DNA from: JANXQZ01 sp038225555
GTDB taxonomy: Bacteria > Acidobacteriota > Terriglobia > Bryobacterales > Bryobacteraceae
Reading direction: 5' to 3'
Length of the DNA: 64,000 nt
Assembly: GCA_038225555.1 (NCBI GenBank)
Contig: JBBRRB010000018.1
Location: forward strand, 45,786-109,785
In this document: positions 44,661 through 54,000 of the stretch, piece after piece
Layout of the letters: each line of letters begins with the position of its first letter
Position numbering within the stretch: the first letter of the stretch is position 1
The notes under the pieces: generated by a model
Database searches by the model: none
What the model was told of the DNA's origin: nothing
What the model saw: the letters and a program-made list of their open reading frames with translations, nothing else
Program-made: the position numbers and the translations under genes

Positions 44661-45790
44661 ATTGCCAGGCGGATGATCAGCCCGGCACCTTGGCCTGGCT
44701 TGGAATCGAGCAGCAGTTCTCCCCCTAAAGTTCGAACGCGGCGTTTGATGCTGCCCGGTCCGAGACGAAGCAGTTCAAGCTCCTCCAGCGTGTACTTGCC
44801 ACTGAACGGGAATCCCTTTCCGTTATCCTCAATCGCGATCTCGAGGTAGCGGTCATTTTTGTGGGTCCCAATGGCCACGCGAGTTGCTCCGGAGTGTTTC
44901 TGCACGTTGTAAAGGGCCTCCCGAACGATTTGGAGCAGTTCCACCGATATCTCGGGATCGGCGGGATCGACGAACTCGGCACTCACAAACGATGCGGGTA
45001 TCCCGCTATCGCGCTGAAATTGCTCAATGACGCGTCGGAACGAGACGTTTAAGCTGCCTTCCATGTCTACCGGGCGCATGCTCCGAACGAAGGCTCTCAG
45101 CTCCGACACCTGGGTTCTGCACAACTCCTGCAGTTGAAGCAATTCCTCCTCGGCAGCGTCGCCCTCGCGGCCCATCAGCTTCCGAATGATCTCGAGCCGC
45201 ATTTGAAAACCCACAAAACTTTGGAGCGGACCGTCGTGGAAATCGGCAGCGATCCTTTGTCGTTCAGATTCACGCGCCTTTTCAGCGTCGTAGCGATGCA
45301 GCACGCTTTGTCTCGAGGTTTTCGCTAGACGGTCTTTGAGAATTTGGCGCTCCACGGACACGGCCGAACTCAGAATGCCCGCGCACGCCAGCGCCGGAAA
45401 TAATACGGGATAGTGCAACGGCTGTGTGATATTGAGATCCACAATGCATAAGGCGGCGATCACAACGGGACGCCACCACTCATGGCGGATGATCGCGATC
45501 GAGAGAACGAATGAGTAAAACAGCAGACTAATAGTATCGAAATAGCCAGCGTTGTTCGAAAGCGCGAGCAAAAGAAAAGCGCTGTCTATTATCAGCGCTA
45601 CTCCGGGGTAACCCGACTCCTCTAAATTCCACCAGAACGAAGTTATGATCGCATATAGAAGGTATGCGGCAAACGGGCCAATCACCCAGGCCCGTAAAGG
45701 GCTCGGATCGTAGTACAGCGCCGCAACACAACTCAGTGCGAGGATAACGCGAACGGCGCAGAGCATCCGCCGCCAAACGAGCGGTAGCAT
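44657..45790 (-). CDS. Membrane sensor histidine kinase (NarX/DesK-type)
   Basis: A 377-residue kinase. Residues 10-145 hold about five to six transmembrane helices (VILALSCVAALYY, WVIGPFAAYLLYAIITSF, LIIDSAFLLLAL, ISLLFYSFVLSIAII, VLFPALACAGILSSAV). A coiled-coil linker leads to the HisKA_3 dimerisation helix with the phosphorylatable H185 in RIAADFHDGPLQSF. The HATPase domain has ELLQIVREALYNVQKHSGAT (N-box), IEDNGKGFPF (G1) and GQGAGLIIRL (G2). Kinases of this type signal to LuxR-like regulators, but no regulator is adjacent. Its product overlaps the lipoprotein propeller gene. Confidence 0.87.
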   Translation of the reverse strand: MLPLVWRRMLCAVRVILALSCVAALYYDPSPLRAWVIGPFAAYLLYAIITSFWWNLEESGYPGVALIIDSAFLLLALSNNAGYFDTISLLFYSFVLSIAIIRHEWWRPVVIAALCIVDLNITQPLHYPVLFPALACAGILSSAVSVERQILKDRLAKTSRQSVLHRYDAEKARESERQRIAADFHDGPLQSFVGFQMRLEIIRKLMGREGDAAEEELLQLQELCRTQVSELRAFVRSMRPVDMEGSLNVSFRRVIEQFQRDSGIPASFVSAEFVDPADPEISVELLQIVREALYNVQKHSGATRVAIGTHKNDRYLEIAIEDNGKGFPFSGKYTLEELELLRLGPGSIKRRVRTLGGELLLDSKPGQGAGLIIRLAI

Positions 45791-45889
45791 TAATATGTCT
45801 ATATAGTACTCGACTTACTGGGAGACCCGAACAAGGGTGGTCTAATTTGTTCCTAACAGGATTGGATGAAGTTGTTTCTAGGATGTATC

Positions 45890-47794
45890 TTACTGAGCCA
45901 AGTACAGCCGAACAGGGTTGCTGGCTTGTCCTTCGACCTCAACGTATAGTTCGGCGGATCCTTGATTAACAATGGCGGGGATTTCCGCTTCGATCAAATA
46001 ATAGCCGATGTAGCCAGGGGCTAGAATCGCCTGAGTAACTTCCAGGGGAATCCGGTCCATGTAGACCTTCACCTGGGCCACCACCCGAGGCGGATCGTTC
46101 AGAGGGGCAGCAACTCCCGCCGGATAGTCGGGTCGCACGCGCCCCAATCCGGTGGCCAGTATCTGGACGCGAGATTTTGGACGGGCTGGCTTCGAGCTGT
46201 CCAGAAGCACGCCGGAATCCGAGTCGAGCACCAAGGGCGAGCCGTCCGGATCCACGAAAATAGCCGGTGAAGCACTCCGCAAGGCGAAACCCATGCTGTA
46301 TCGGCCCGAGGCAGCGTTTATCGAGAGCGCAACCGACGATCCCTGTGCGTCGAAAGGAACCTGAATCTGGGACGCCAAATCGGAAGCGGCAAGCACTGGC
46401 GCTGCGGTGGAGTTAGTTTGAGCCGATTGAACTCGCGCCCCGATCACGCTGAGCAGCCCTCCTGGCGCAGTCGCCCGAGAACTGAAATCGGCGGCATTCA
46501 CCACTCGAATGTCGCGAATGCGATGAGGAGCGATGGTTGCGTATACTCCCAGACCCTCTAGAGCCACAAAGAGCTGATTGCCGCCCGCGTCAAGTTTCAC
46601 GTCTGCAGCCGCAGCTCGAGGCAGTTTCTCCCCTATGGAAAGCCAACTCGTTGGCGTGCCCGCCCTAGCCAGATCGGTCACCGTCATAAAAACACCCGCG
46701 TCAGTAGCCACATAAATGGCTCCCCCGGTCGGATCTGCGGTGACCCCATGGGCGGCTGAATCGGGCAGGCTGGCAGTCATGTCGTCCCAGAAGATCCCGC
46801 CGTTCATGGTGCGCAGCACATGGGCAGCTTTGGTCTGGACATTCGCGGCATCGCGTCGACCGAGAGCTGCCACGGCGATGCGCGGGTCTTTTGGATTGAC
46901 GAAAATCGATTCAACGGGGGCGGCCAACCGATCAGATGGAGCGCTCCAACTCCAACCCTTGTCCGCCGAGGACCACAACTGCCCCTCTGCGCTGCCCGCG
47001 TAAAGATATGTTCCGGAAACCCCAAACGCGGTGACCGATACGCCGAACGCGCGTGAAAGCGCAGACTTCACACTGGCTTCCTGAGACACGTCGGCGTTAT
47101 CCACAATTCGCCAAGTCAATTTCTCGCCGGGCACCCATTCTAATTCGGAAGCTCCAGGCGTACCGAGGAGGATTCGCAATCCCCTAGTCCCGGAGGGCAG
47201 AGCCAAAATGCGGCTCACTGGCAGATTTGGAAGAAACAGATTCAGGCCAGACCACGAGAGTCCGCCATCAGCAGACCTCCAGACCCCTCCCGCGCCAGCC
47301 ACCGCGAGTTCGTCCGGATCGCGAGGCGAGACAGCCAAGTCCGAAAGCCCGGAACCAAGCAGCGAAGATCCCCGATATTGCGTTAAATTCGACCAGCTAA
47401 CCCCGCTGTCTTCTGAGCGGTACGCCGCTAGCCCAAGCCCGTACATGCGGCTACGCGATGCCTGCCGGATCTTCGCGGCTGGCTCTGGAGCGCTGATTGC
47501 CGGAGCAGATTGCTCCACCGGCGGATCCAAAGGGTTGGCCAAAGATCGCCACCTTTCGAAATCTTCGGTCTCAAATGTCTTTCCAGAGCGAGTCCGCGCG
47601 AACAATCGCAGCCCGTCCTCGGAGTACCAGACACGGTCCACCGGACCGGTAGCCACCGAAGATAAGCCCAAATCGAATGCAGCGTTGCCGATGTGCCGCC
47701 ACTCGCTTGGCTCGGTTTGGGCGTGCAACGATATGGCCAGGGAAAGTACCCCCGCCATCACCGCGACCAGCCGGCTCGTGACCCTACGACACAT
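45890..47794 (-). CDS. Secreted BNR/VPS10-like repeat protein with Solibacter-type C-terminal domain
   Basis: About 634 residues. A signal peptide (TSRLVAVMAGVLSLAISLHA) is followed by BNR/Asp-box repeats with the S-x-D-x-G-x-x-W signature: RSEDSGVSWSNL, RSADGGLSWSGL, SSADKGWSWSAP and RTMNGGIFWDDM, which form a beta-propeller. Residues ~430-634 match the Solibacter C-terminal domain (TIGR03437 type): VVNAADFSSRATAPGGLLSV, SVALSINAASGRYSMGFAL, VQILATGLGRVRPDYPAG and EIPAIVNQGSAELYVEVEG. The function is unknown, but this C-terminal domain is a strong pointer to the source lineage. ATG 47794 is chosen because it directly precedes the signal peptide; an upstream start at 47836 is open. Confidence 0.82.
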   Translation of the reverse strand: MCRRVTSRLVAVMAGVLSLAISLHAQTEPSEWRHIGNAAFDLGLSSVATGPVDRVWYSEDGLRLFARTRSGKTFETEDFERWRSLANPLDPPVEQSAPAISAPEPAAKIRQASRSRMYGLGLAAYRSEDSGVSWSNLTQYRGSSLLGSGLSDLAVSPRDPDELAVAGAGGVWRSADGGLSWSGLNLFLPNLPVSRILALPSGTRGLRILLGTPGASELEWVPGEKLTWRIVDNADVSQEASVKSALSRAFGVSVTAFGVSGTYLYAGSAEGQLWSSADKGWSWSAPSDRLAAPVESIFVNPKDPRIAVAALGRRDAANVQTKAAHVLRTMNGGIFWDDMTASLPDSAAHGVTADPTGGAIYVATDAGVFMTVTDLARAGTPTSWLSIGEKLPRAAAADVKLDAGGNQLFVALEGLGVYATIAPHRIRDIRVVNAADFSSRATAPGGLLSVIGARVQSAQTNSTAAPVLAASDLASQIQVPFDAQGSSVALSINAASGRYSMGFALRSASPAIFVDPDGSPLVLDSDSGVLLDSSKPARPKSRVQILATGLGRVRPDYPAGVAAPLNDPPRVVAQVKVYMDRIPLEVTQAILAPGYIGYYLIEAEIPAIVNQGSAELYVEVEGQASNPVRLYLAQ

Positions 47795-47888
47795 GTATCG
47801 AGTCCATTGTATCCTCTTTCGCTCGAAATCCCTCACCCAAGATGTACTATCGACAGGAACAGGCTCATCTTTAATGAAGGTAGTCTTC

Positions 47889-47915
47889 TTGCTCAGGAAA
47901 TTTTGGTGCTACACT
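47889..47915 (+). promoter_or_regulatory. Candidate extended -10 promoter for the FecR-domain gene
   Basis: TGCTACACT provides a TGn extended -10 with TACACT at 47910-47915. A weak -35-like TTGCTC lies at 47889-47894 with a short 15-base spacer. It lies 39 to 75 bases upstream of the candidate starts of the FecR-domain gene. Extended -10 promoters tolerate poor -35 elements. Confidence 0.3.
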
Positions 47916-47989
47916 CTAGGTTCTGCTGAAGTCGAATTTTTCTCAGATCTGTTGTGAGAAATATTGCGGGATTTGGCACTGAGTTTCTT

Positions 47990-48775
47990 ATGGTTCACCG
48001 GCTTCGGACAGGCAGGCGCGGGACCAGTTTAGGCGCGGCGATATCGATGATCGTCATGGCCCAGGTAAGCTACGCCCAGATGGTACCTCCTGCCCCGGAG
48101 CTCGCGGCCAAAGTCCTGAAGTTGACGGGACAAGTTTCCGTTCTTCACGATTCCGAACCCTGGGCTCTCAATGTGGGCGACTCGGTGCAAGTGAGACAGG
48201 TGATCGTCACCGGCCCGGACGGGTTTGCCCAGTTTCAGGTCTCGGACGGAAGCACTTTCGAGGTTTATCCCAATTCGAGCATGGTATTCCGCAAGAATCC
48301 GACGAATTGGCGCGACTTGCTGGATGTTTTCGTTGGCAGGGTCAAGATCCACATCCAGAAGTGGGGCGACCAACCTAATCCAAATCGCATTCATACGCCC
48401 ACGGCGGTAATCTCGGTGCGCGGAACCACGTTCGACGTCAGCGTCGATCCGATTGACGATACTACCTTGGTATCCGTGGAAGAAGGCCAAGTGGATGTGC
48501 GCCACGCTCTGAGAGGTGGCGAGGCGAAGATCTTAAATGCTGGCGAGTCGATTCACGTCTACAAGACTCAGCCGCTGGCGTCTCGGATGATCGACAAGGG
48601 AATGATTGCCAAGCGTGCGCTACAGGCGCTCAACGACGCGCTTTTCACAATGTCCACAAATGGCCGCCTGCCCGGAAAAATCCCCAGCACGGGCCCAGGG
48701 GTTAGCGGACAGAAGATTCCATTGCCGCCGCCACCTCCTCCCCCGCCCACGCCTGCTCCGCCGCCTCCGCACTAG
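47990..48775 (+). CDS. FecR-domain periplasmic protein with polyproline tail
   Basis: 261 residues from the ATG at 47990 (a GTG at 47954 is also open). A signal peptide (TSLGAAISMIVMAQVSYAQ) precedes a FecR-like domain: AKVLKLTGQVSVLHDSEPW, LNVGDSVQVRQVIVTGPDGF, AQFQVSDGSTFEVYPNSSM, IHTPTAVISVRGTTFDVSV and LVSVEEGQVDVRH. FecR domains sense or bind extracytoplasmic ligands, classically with an ECF sigma factor, but no sigma factor is adjacent, so this is a free-standing version. The last 18 residues are almost all proline (PLPPPPPPPPTPAPPPPH), perhaps a cell-wall-spanning or protein-binding tail. Confidence 0.8.
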   Translation: MVHRLRTGRRGTSLGAAISMIVMAQVSYAQMVPPAPELAAKVLKLTGQVSVLHDSEPWALNVGDSVQVRQVIVTGPDGFAQFQVSDGSTFEVYPNSSMVFRKNPTNWRDLLDVFVGRVKIHIQKWGDQPNPNRIHTPTAVISVRGTTFDVSVDPIDDTTLVSVEEGQVDVRHALRGGEAKILNAGESIHVYKTQPLASRMIDKGMIAKRALQALNDALFTMSTNGRLPGKIPSTGPGVSGQKIPLPPPPPPPPTPAPPPPH

Positions 48776-48847
48776 GTTAGGCAGCCGCCAAAATGCGAGC
48801 GGCTCTACAATATGCGAATTCCGTGTGAATGAAGACCAGGATAGTTT

Positions 48848-49618
48848 TTAGGCCTTTAGATATTTTCGAATTAGCGAATCATACGTAAAACCGCCCAACA
48901 ATCCGCCCAGAACCGGTCCGACAATTGGAACCCAGAACACCAGCGTCCCGTCTGTCAGCCCATTATTCTTAAAGCCCGCCAGGACGGTAAACAGCCGCGG
49001 CCCGAAGTCGCGGGCGGGATTGATCGCATACCCGTGTATGCCGCCGAAAGCCATTCCGATCACCACCACAATCAGGCCTACCATTAAAGGGCCTAGACCA
49101 CCCGGCGGCTGATTGCGTTCGTCCGTGACGGCGAAAATCAGTAAGATCAGGAGCGCGGTGCCGATCGTTTGGTCGAGCAACCCCGCCAGCGGATCGCCCG
49201 GGAACGCGGGGAAAGTGGTGAAAATTCCGGCCGTGTGGTCGAGCGCCGGATCAGCCTTCATAAACGCCGGATGGTAATTCCAAAACACGAGCGCCGCAGC
49301 CAGAATCGCGCCTGCGATTTGAACGAGGCAATAGGGCGCCACCTTGCGCCAAGGAAAACCCCGGTAAGCAGCCATGGCGATAGTGACTGCGGGATTCAAG
49401 TGCGCGCCTGTTATCTTGCCTGCGATGTAGATTCCCATCGTCACCCCCAAGCCCCATGCGACTGTGATGTTCGTGAACCCTCCATTCACCACTTCGCCCG
49501 GGAGTCCGTGCCCAAAGAGCACCACCATCGCAACCACGCCGTTGCCAAACAAAATCAGGACCAGCGTGCCGAGGAACTCCGCGAGGAGCTCGGCAGTCAG
49601 AGTTGTCTTCATAAGCAT
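48848..49618 (-). CDS. glpF: Aquaglyceroporin, MIP family
   Basis: A 256-residue six-helix channel. The two half-helix motifs are NPA at residues 75-77 (GAHLNPAVTI) and NPARD at 200-204 (AINPARDFGPR). The Asp after the second NPA is the signature of glycerol facilitators rather than water-selective aquaporins. Hydrophobic segments at ~8-35, 50-68, 95-113, 150-163, 175-195 and 228-247 fit the MIP fold. It should carry glycerol or small polyols and perhaps arsenite. No glycerol kinase or ars genes are adjacent. Confidence 0.9.
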   Translation of the reverse strand: MLMKTTLTAELLAEFLGTLVLILFGNGVVAMVVLFGHGLPGEVVNGGFTNITVAWGLGVTMGIYIAGKITGAHLNPAVTIAMAAYRGFPWRKVAPYCLVQIAGAILAAALVFWNYHPAFMKADPALDHTAGIFTTFPAFPGDPLAGLLDQTIGTALLILLIFAVTDERNQPPGGLGPLMVGLIVVVIGMAFGGIHGYAINPARDFGPRLFTVLAGFKNNGLTDGTLVFWVPIVGPVLGGLLGGFTYDSLIRKYLKA

Positions 49619-49808
49619 GGGAATTCTATCACGCGCCGCGCGTTGTGCTACATTGCCAATGATCGATCTCCGCCAGGGAGCGCAAATTGACGACGACCAA
49701 AGATTTTATCTGCCTGATCAAGTGCCGCGTGCTGGATTTTGGCCTTCCGTTCGCGAGCAAAGTAATCGGCATTTTGAAAGAATTCGCCTAGAAACTGCGC
49801 GCCGCCCC

Positions 49809-51256
49809 ATGCGACTGAAGACCGCCGCATACTGGACGATTCCGCAAATCTTCTCCGTTCTCCTCTACTGGCCTGGCCTCCTGAGCTGGTTTCAGATGGA
49901 TGACTTCGTCTGGCTAGGTCTTCACGGCATGGTCCACAACTGGGGAGATTTTCGCACCGTGATGCTGCAGCCCTACGCCCAGGGCACTCTGCGCACGTTT
50001 AGCGAGCGCGCGTTCTTCCTTGTGTTTCACGTGCTATTCGGGATGAACGCCTTGCCCTATCGAGGCTGGGCGTTCCTGACTCAAGCAGCCAATCTCGTAT
50101 TGATCGCGCTAGTCTGCGCCAAGCTCACCAGGTCCCGCGCCGCCGGATTTTGGGCTGCCATACTGTGGACGGCGAACAGCGTCATGGCATTCGCGCTGGC
50201 GTGGACGGCGATTTACCACGAGCTTCTGTGCTCCTTGTGCTTCCTTGCGGGCATCTGGTTTCTGATCCGTCGTGCCGAAACTGGCCAAACCCGTTACCTT
50301 GCCGCGCAATGGATCACATTTCTGTTCGGGTTCGGCGTTCTGGAGCAAAATGTGATCTACCCGGCCTTGGCGCTCGCTTACGCGCTGTGCTGCGCGCGGC
50401 CCCTCTTGCCCAAGGCGGTGCCTATGTTTCTCGTCTCCGCTGTCTACGCCGGTTGGCACTTGAGCCTCGCGCGCTTCCGGCCAGCGGCGATTACCGGATG
50501 CACTGGGACCTTACGATATTTTCAACTCTTTGGACCTACTGGAAAATCGCCCTCGGCCCGAGCAAACTTATCCTTTTGTCGATTCATCCCTCCCTGGGCA
50601 GGTCAGCTCTCACGGCGCTGCTGACTGCCGGACCGCTGGGCTTTCTAGTCTCAAGAATTCGCGACAGGCAATGGGCAGCATTATTTTTCCTCGCATGGTT
50701 CGTGATCGCGCTGGCACCATTGCTGCCGTTGCGCGACCGCATAACCGATTACTACCTCACGATTCCCGTCGCCGGGTTAGCGATGTTGGGCGGGTGGGCG
50801 TTGGCATCGGGCTGGCGCGAAGGCTGGCCTGGCAGGGTTGCTGCGGCGTCGCTGCTGGCAATCTACCTGTGCGTTTCCATTCCGCTGGCTCGCGTGAACG
50901 TCCTTTCATTTTACAAGCGCAGCCAAGCCGTACGCTCGCTGGTGCTGAGCGTTGCAAGCCAGAGCCGGAGCCGCCCGAAGAAGACCATCTTTCTAAGAGG
51001 CGCGGACATGAACATGTTCGTGGCCGCGATCTCGCAGCGGCCTTTTCATCTATATGGAATCGACCGGGTCTACCTGCTCGCCAACCCTGCCCTCGAAGCA
51101 GGGCTGAGTCCTTCCGACCGCCACGACTTTCTTCTCAACCCAGGCGAATTTCAGTCCGCGGTCAACCATCATCAAGCTGTCGTGTACGAGATCTCGGGTG
51201 GACAAGCGCGAGATGTCACTGGTGAATACCAACCCGCCCAGAGCGCGCTACAATAA
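49809..51256 (+). pseudogene. Polytopic membrane glycosyltransferase-like (GT-C) gene with a frameshift
   Basis: Two overlapping frames together make one ~480-residue membrane protein. The first (from ATG 49809) runs IFSVLLYWPGLLSWFQMDDF, FFLVFHVLFGMNALPYRGWA and LCSLCFLAGIWFLIRRAETG through SAVYAGWHLSLARFRPA. Near 50480-50500 the homologous sequence jumps to the next frame (HWDLTIFSTLWTYWKIALGP; RITDYYLTIPVAGLAMLGGW) and ends at 51256. The MDDF acidic motif after the first helix is typical of GT-C/PMT-like enzymes that use lipid-phosphate sugars. The shift equals loss of one base relative to an intact gene. It is either a true pseudogene or an assembly error; no slippery sequence is present. 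Confidence 0.7.
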
Positions 51257-51265
51257 CGTCCTACC

Positions 51266-53866
51266 ATGCTTTTCAGACCGCTCTGCACGCTTGCTCCTTT
51301 CCTGCTGTTAACTTCCACGTTGGGCGTCGCCGCCACGCTCCCGACGCCCGAACAGTTTGCCGGCTTCCGCATGGGGACCGACAAGAAGCTCCTCCGTTGG
51401 GACAAGATCGTGGATTATATGAAGCTTGCGGCGGCATCCTCGCCTCGAGTTCATTTCGAGGAGCACGGCAAGACGTCGATGGGCAACCCTTTCGTCACCG
51501 TCACCATCAGTTCGCCGGATGCCATCGCCGACCTCGCGCGTTACAAGGCGAACCAAAAGCGCTTGGCTTACCCGCGCGATCTCGAAGAGGCGGAGGCAGA
51601 GAAAGTGATCGCCGGGAACAAGGCGGTCCTGTTCATCACTTGCAATATTCATGGCAGCGAAATTGGATCCACGCAGATGGCCCCGGAGCTGGTCTACCGG
51701 CTCGCCACTGGCGAATCGCCTGAAATTAAACATGTTCTCGACAACGTCATCTTAGTTCTGGTCCCGTCGTTCAACCCTGACGGTCAAATCCTGGTAAGCG
51801 ATTGGTACATGCAGCATGCGGGCACGCCCTGGGAATCGAGCCCTCTTCCCGAGCTGTATCACAAGTACGCCGGGCACGATAACAACCGCGACGCGTTCAT
51901 GAACACTCAGGCGGAGAGCCAATACTTCAATAAGCTCGCATTCAAGGACTGGTTTCCGGTTGTTTACTTGGATGAGCACCAGATGGGCAACAACGGGCCG
52001 CGCATCTTTGTGCCCCCGTTCATGAATCCCATCAACATGAATGTCGACCCGACCATATGGGAACTGAATGGTCTATTCGGCTACGCGATGGGTTCGGCGC
52101 TGCATGCCAAAGGCTTCACCGGGATCATCAACGATGCGCAGTATACAAGCTGGTGGCAAGGCGGTTTCATGATGCAGGTTTGGTGGCACAATGCGATTGG
52201 ACTGCTCACGGAAGTTGCGAGCGTGAACGTGGCTAGCCCTACCGATCAGGCCAAGGCGAAGTACGGTGAGGCGGGGAATACGCCCGAGTTGACCTTTGAA
52301 CAGATGCGGCGCATCGATCCCCGCAAGCAACTCGCGGCACCGCGCGATATCACGCCCCGGAACAGTTACCCGCGACCGTGGTTGGGCGGCTCTTGGACCC
52401 TCAGAAACATCGTGGATTACGAACTCACGGCGACCTTCGCGCTGCTCGATTCAGTAGCCAATGAGCGCATTCTGGTTCAGCGGAACTTCTATCGCCTGAA
52501 TCGGAAGCAGATCGAACTCGGCAAAACGGAAGGGCCCTACGCCTATGTGCTGTCCGGAAATCAGCATGATCCAGCTTCGGCAGCGCAGCTGGTTCGGCTT
52601 TTGGATGAGCAGGGCGGGGAAGTGCAGAAAGCAGTGGAGCCCTTCCAGGCGGGCGGCGTGTCGTATCCGGCGGGCAGTTACGTCGTTCTCATGGCGCAGT
52701 CCTTCCGACCATTTGTAAAGGATCTCCTGGAGAAGCAGACGTATCCCGTGCAGCGGCAATATCCGGGCGGTCCGGCGCAGCGGCCCTACGATGTTACGGG
52801 TTGGACGCTTCCGCTCATGATGGGCGTGGAATCCGTCGAGGTGGCGAAGCCGTTCACGGCCAAGCTGGAGAGAATGACGAGCTTCGCTGTTCCAGAAGGC
52901 CGGTTTGCGCCGGGCACGTCGCCCATCGCATATGAAATCTCGCACAATTCCAACAATTCCGCAATAGCGACCAATCGGCTGCTGAAGGTCGGGGCGGTTG
53001 TGAGTTGGACGCCGGAGGGCGGCATCGTGGCCCGCTCGCGCCAGGATCTGGGTCCGCAGGTGAAGGAGCTGGCGAGGACGCTCGGAGTGGACGTGAAGGG
53101 TCTCGCGACTCTGCCTGCCGGAGCGCGTCAGGTGCATGCTCCGCGCATCGCGCTCTACTGGGCTCCCCAAGGCGTGATGGACGAAGGCTGGACGCGTTGG
53201 CTGCTGGAGCGCTATGAATTTCCCTACACACGCTTGCGTGCCGACGAAATTCGGAAGGGGAGATTGCGCGAGCGCTTTGACGCGGTTCTGCTACCGAATC
53301 AGCCAAAGGAGCAGTTGCTCAAGGGGGCAACGGAAGAGTGGATCCGGCCTGAGGACCGCGGCGGAATCGGCGACGAAGGCGTGGCTGCGCTGAAGCAGTT
53401 CGTGATCGATGGGGGCAGTTTGATCGCGCTCGGCAGTTCCGGGCTGGTGCCGGTGGAAGAGTTCCCGCTGCCGCTCAAGAATGCGCTGAAAGGGCTGAAG
53501 CCGGATCAGTTCTCATGTCCAGGATCGATCTTGAAAATATACGTCGATAACAAGACCCCATCCGGGTTCGGAATGCCGGAGAAGGCCTCGGCGGTTTTCT
53601 ACAACAACGTTGCCTTTGACTTGGCGCCTGCCATGAATGATGCCAAAGTGCGCGTTATCGCGCGCTATCCTTCGAGCGGAATACTGGAAAGCGGCTGGAT
53701 CGGCGGGGAAGAATACTTGGATGACCGGATCGCGGCGGCGCAGGTGGATTACGGCAAGGGTCATGTGATTCTCTTAGGATTCGCGGCGCAAAATAGGGCT
53801 CAGCCGAATGGGACTTTTAAGCTGTTATTCAATTCTCTGCATTACTCTGCATTGGAGGGTCTGTAA
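51266..53866 (+). CDS. Secreted M14-family zinc carboxypeptidase-like protein
   Basis: An 866-residue exported peptidase. A signal peptide (LAPFLLLTSTLGVAATLP) is followed by the carboxypeptidase A fold. The zinc site HxxE is H129-E132 in ITCNIHGSEIGSTQM with the third ligand His in YLDEHQMGNNGPR (~237). Substrate Arg/Asn are in HDNNRDAFMNTQ, and the catalytic Glu is likely in IGLLTEVASVN (~315). The remaining ~500 residues form additional beta-rich domains seen in other large bacterial M14 relatives. It should trim peptides in the periplasm. It starts nine bases after the frameshifted glycosyltransferase gene. Confidence 0.87.
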   Translation: MLFRPLCTLAPFLLLTSTLGVAATLPTPEQFAGFRMGTDKKLLRWDKIVDYMKLAAASSPRVHFEEHGKTSMGNPFVTVTISSPDAIADLARYKANQKRLAYPRDLEEAEAEKVIAGNKAVLFITCNIHGSEIGSTQMAPELVYRLATGESPEIKHVLDNVILVLVPSFNPDGQILVSDWYMQHAGTPWESSPLPELYHKYAGHDNNRDAFMNTQAESQYFNKLAFKDWFPVVYLDEHQMGNNGPRIFVPPFMNPINMNVDPTIWELNGLFGYAMGSALHAKGFTGIINDAQYTSWWQGGFMMQVWWHNAIGLLTEVASVNVASPTDQAKAKYGEAGNTPELTFEQMRRIDPRKQLAAPRDITPRNSYPRPWLGGSWTLRNIVDYELTATFALLDSVANERILVQRNFYRLNRKQIELGKTEGPYAYVLSGNQHDPASAAQLVRLLDEQGGEVQKAVEPFQAGGVSYPAGSYVVLMAQSFRPFVKDLLEKQTYPVQRQYPGGPAQRPYDVTGWTLPLMMGVESVEVAKPFTAKLERMTSFAVPEGRFAPGTSPIAYEISHNSNNSAIATNRLLKVGAVVSWTPEGGIVARSRQDLGPQVKELARTLGVDVKGLATLPAGARQVHAPRIALYWAPQGVMDEGWTRWLLERYEFPYTRLRADEIRKGRLRERFDAVLLPNQPKEQLLKGATEEWIRPEDRGGIGDEGVAALKQFVIDGGSLIALGSSGLVPVEEFPLPLKNALKGLKPDQFSCPGSILKIYVDNKTPSGFGMPEKASAVFYNNVAFDLAPAMNDAKVRVIARYPSSGILESGWIGGEEYLDDRIAAAQVDYGKGHVILLGFAAQNRAQPNGTFKLLFNSLHYSALEGL

Positions 53867-54000
53867 CGCGACCGCGCGACGTGTAGGCCCGCCGCGCCAT
53901 TACGTTTTGAACTAGTCCAGTACCGGATGTCCATTGGCGCTCGCAAGCTTTCGCCGTACCTTCGACTTAGCCTTTCCGCTACCCGGAAATCGCTTGTTCG

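Noticed and set aside
48780..48810. Terminator after the FecR-domain gene (AGCCGC/GCGGCT hairpin)
   Set aside because: The stem is only six pairs with a 10-base loop and lacks a T-run, so intrinsic termination is not supported.
50470..50510. Programmed frameshifting in the membrane glycosyltransferase
   Set aside because: No slippery heptamer, homopolymer or downstream stem-loop is visible; a mutation or sequencing error is simpler.
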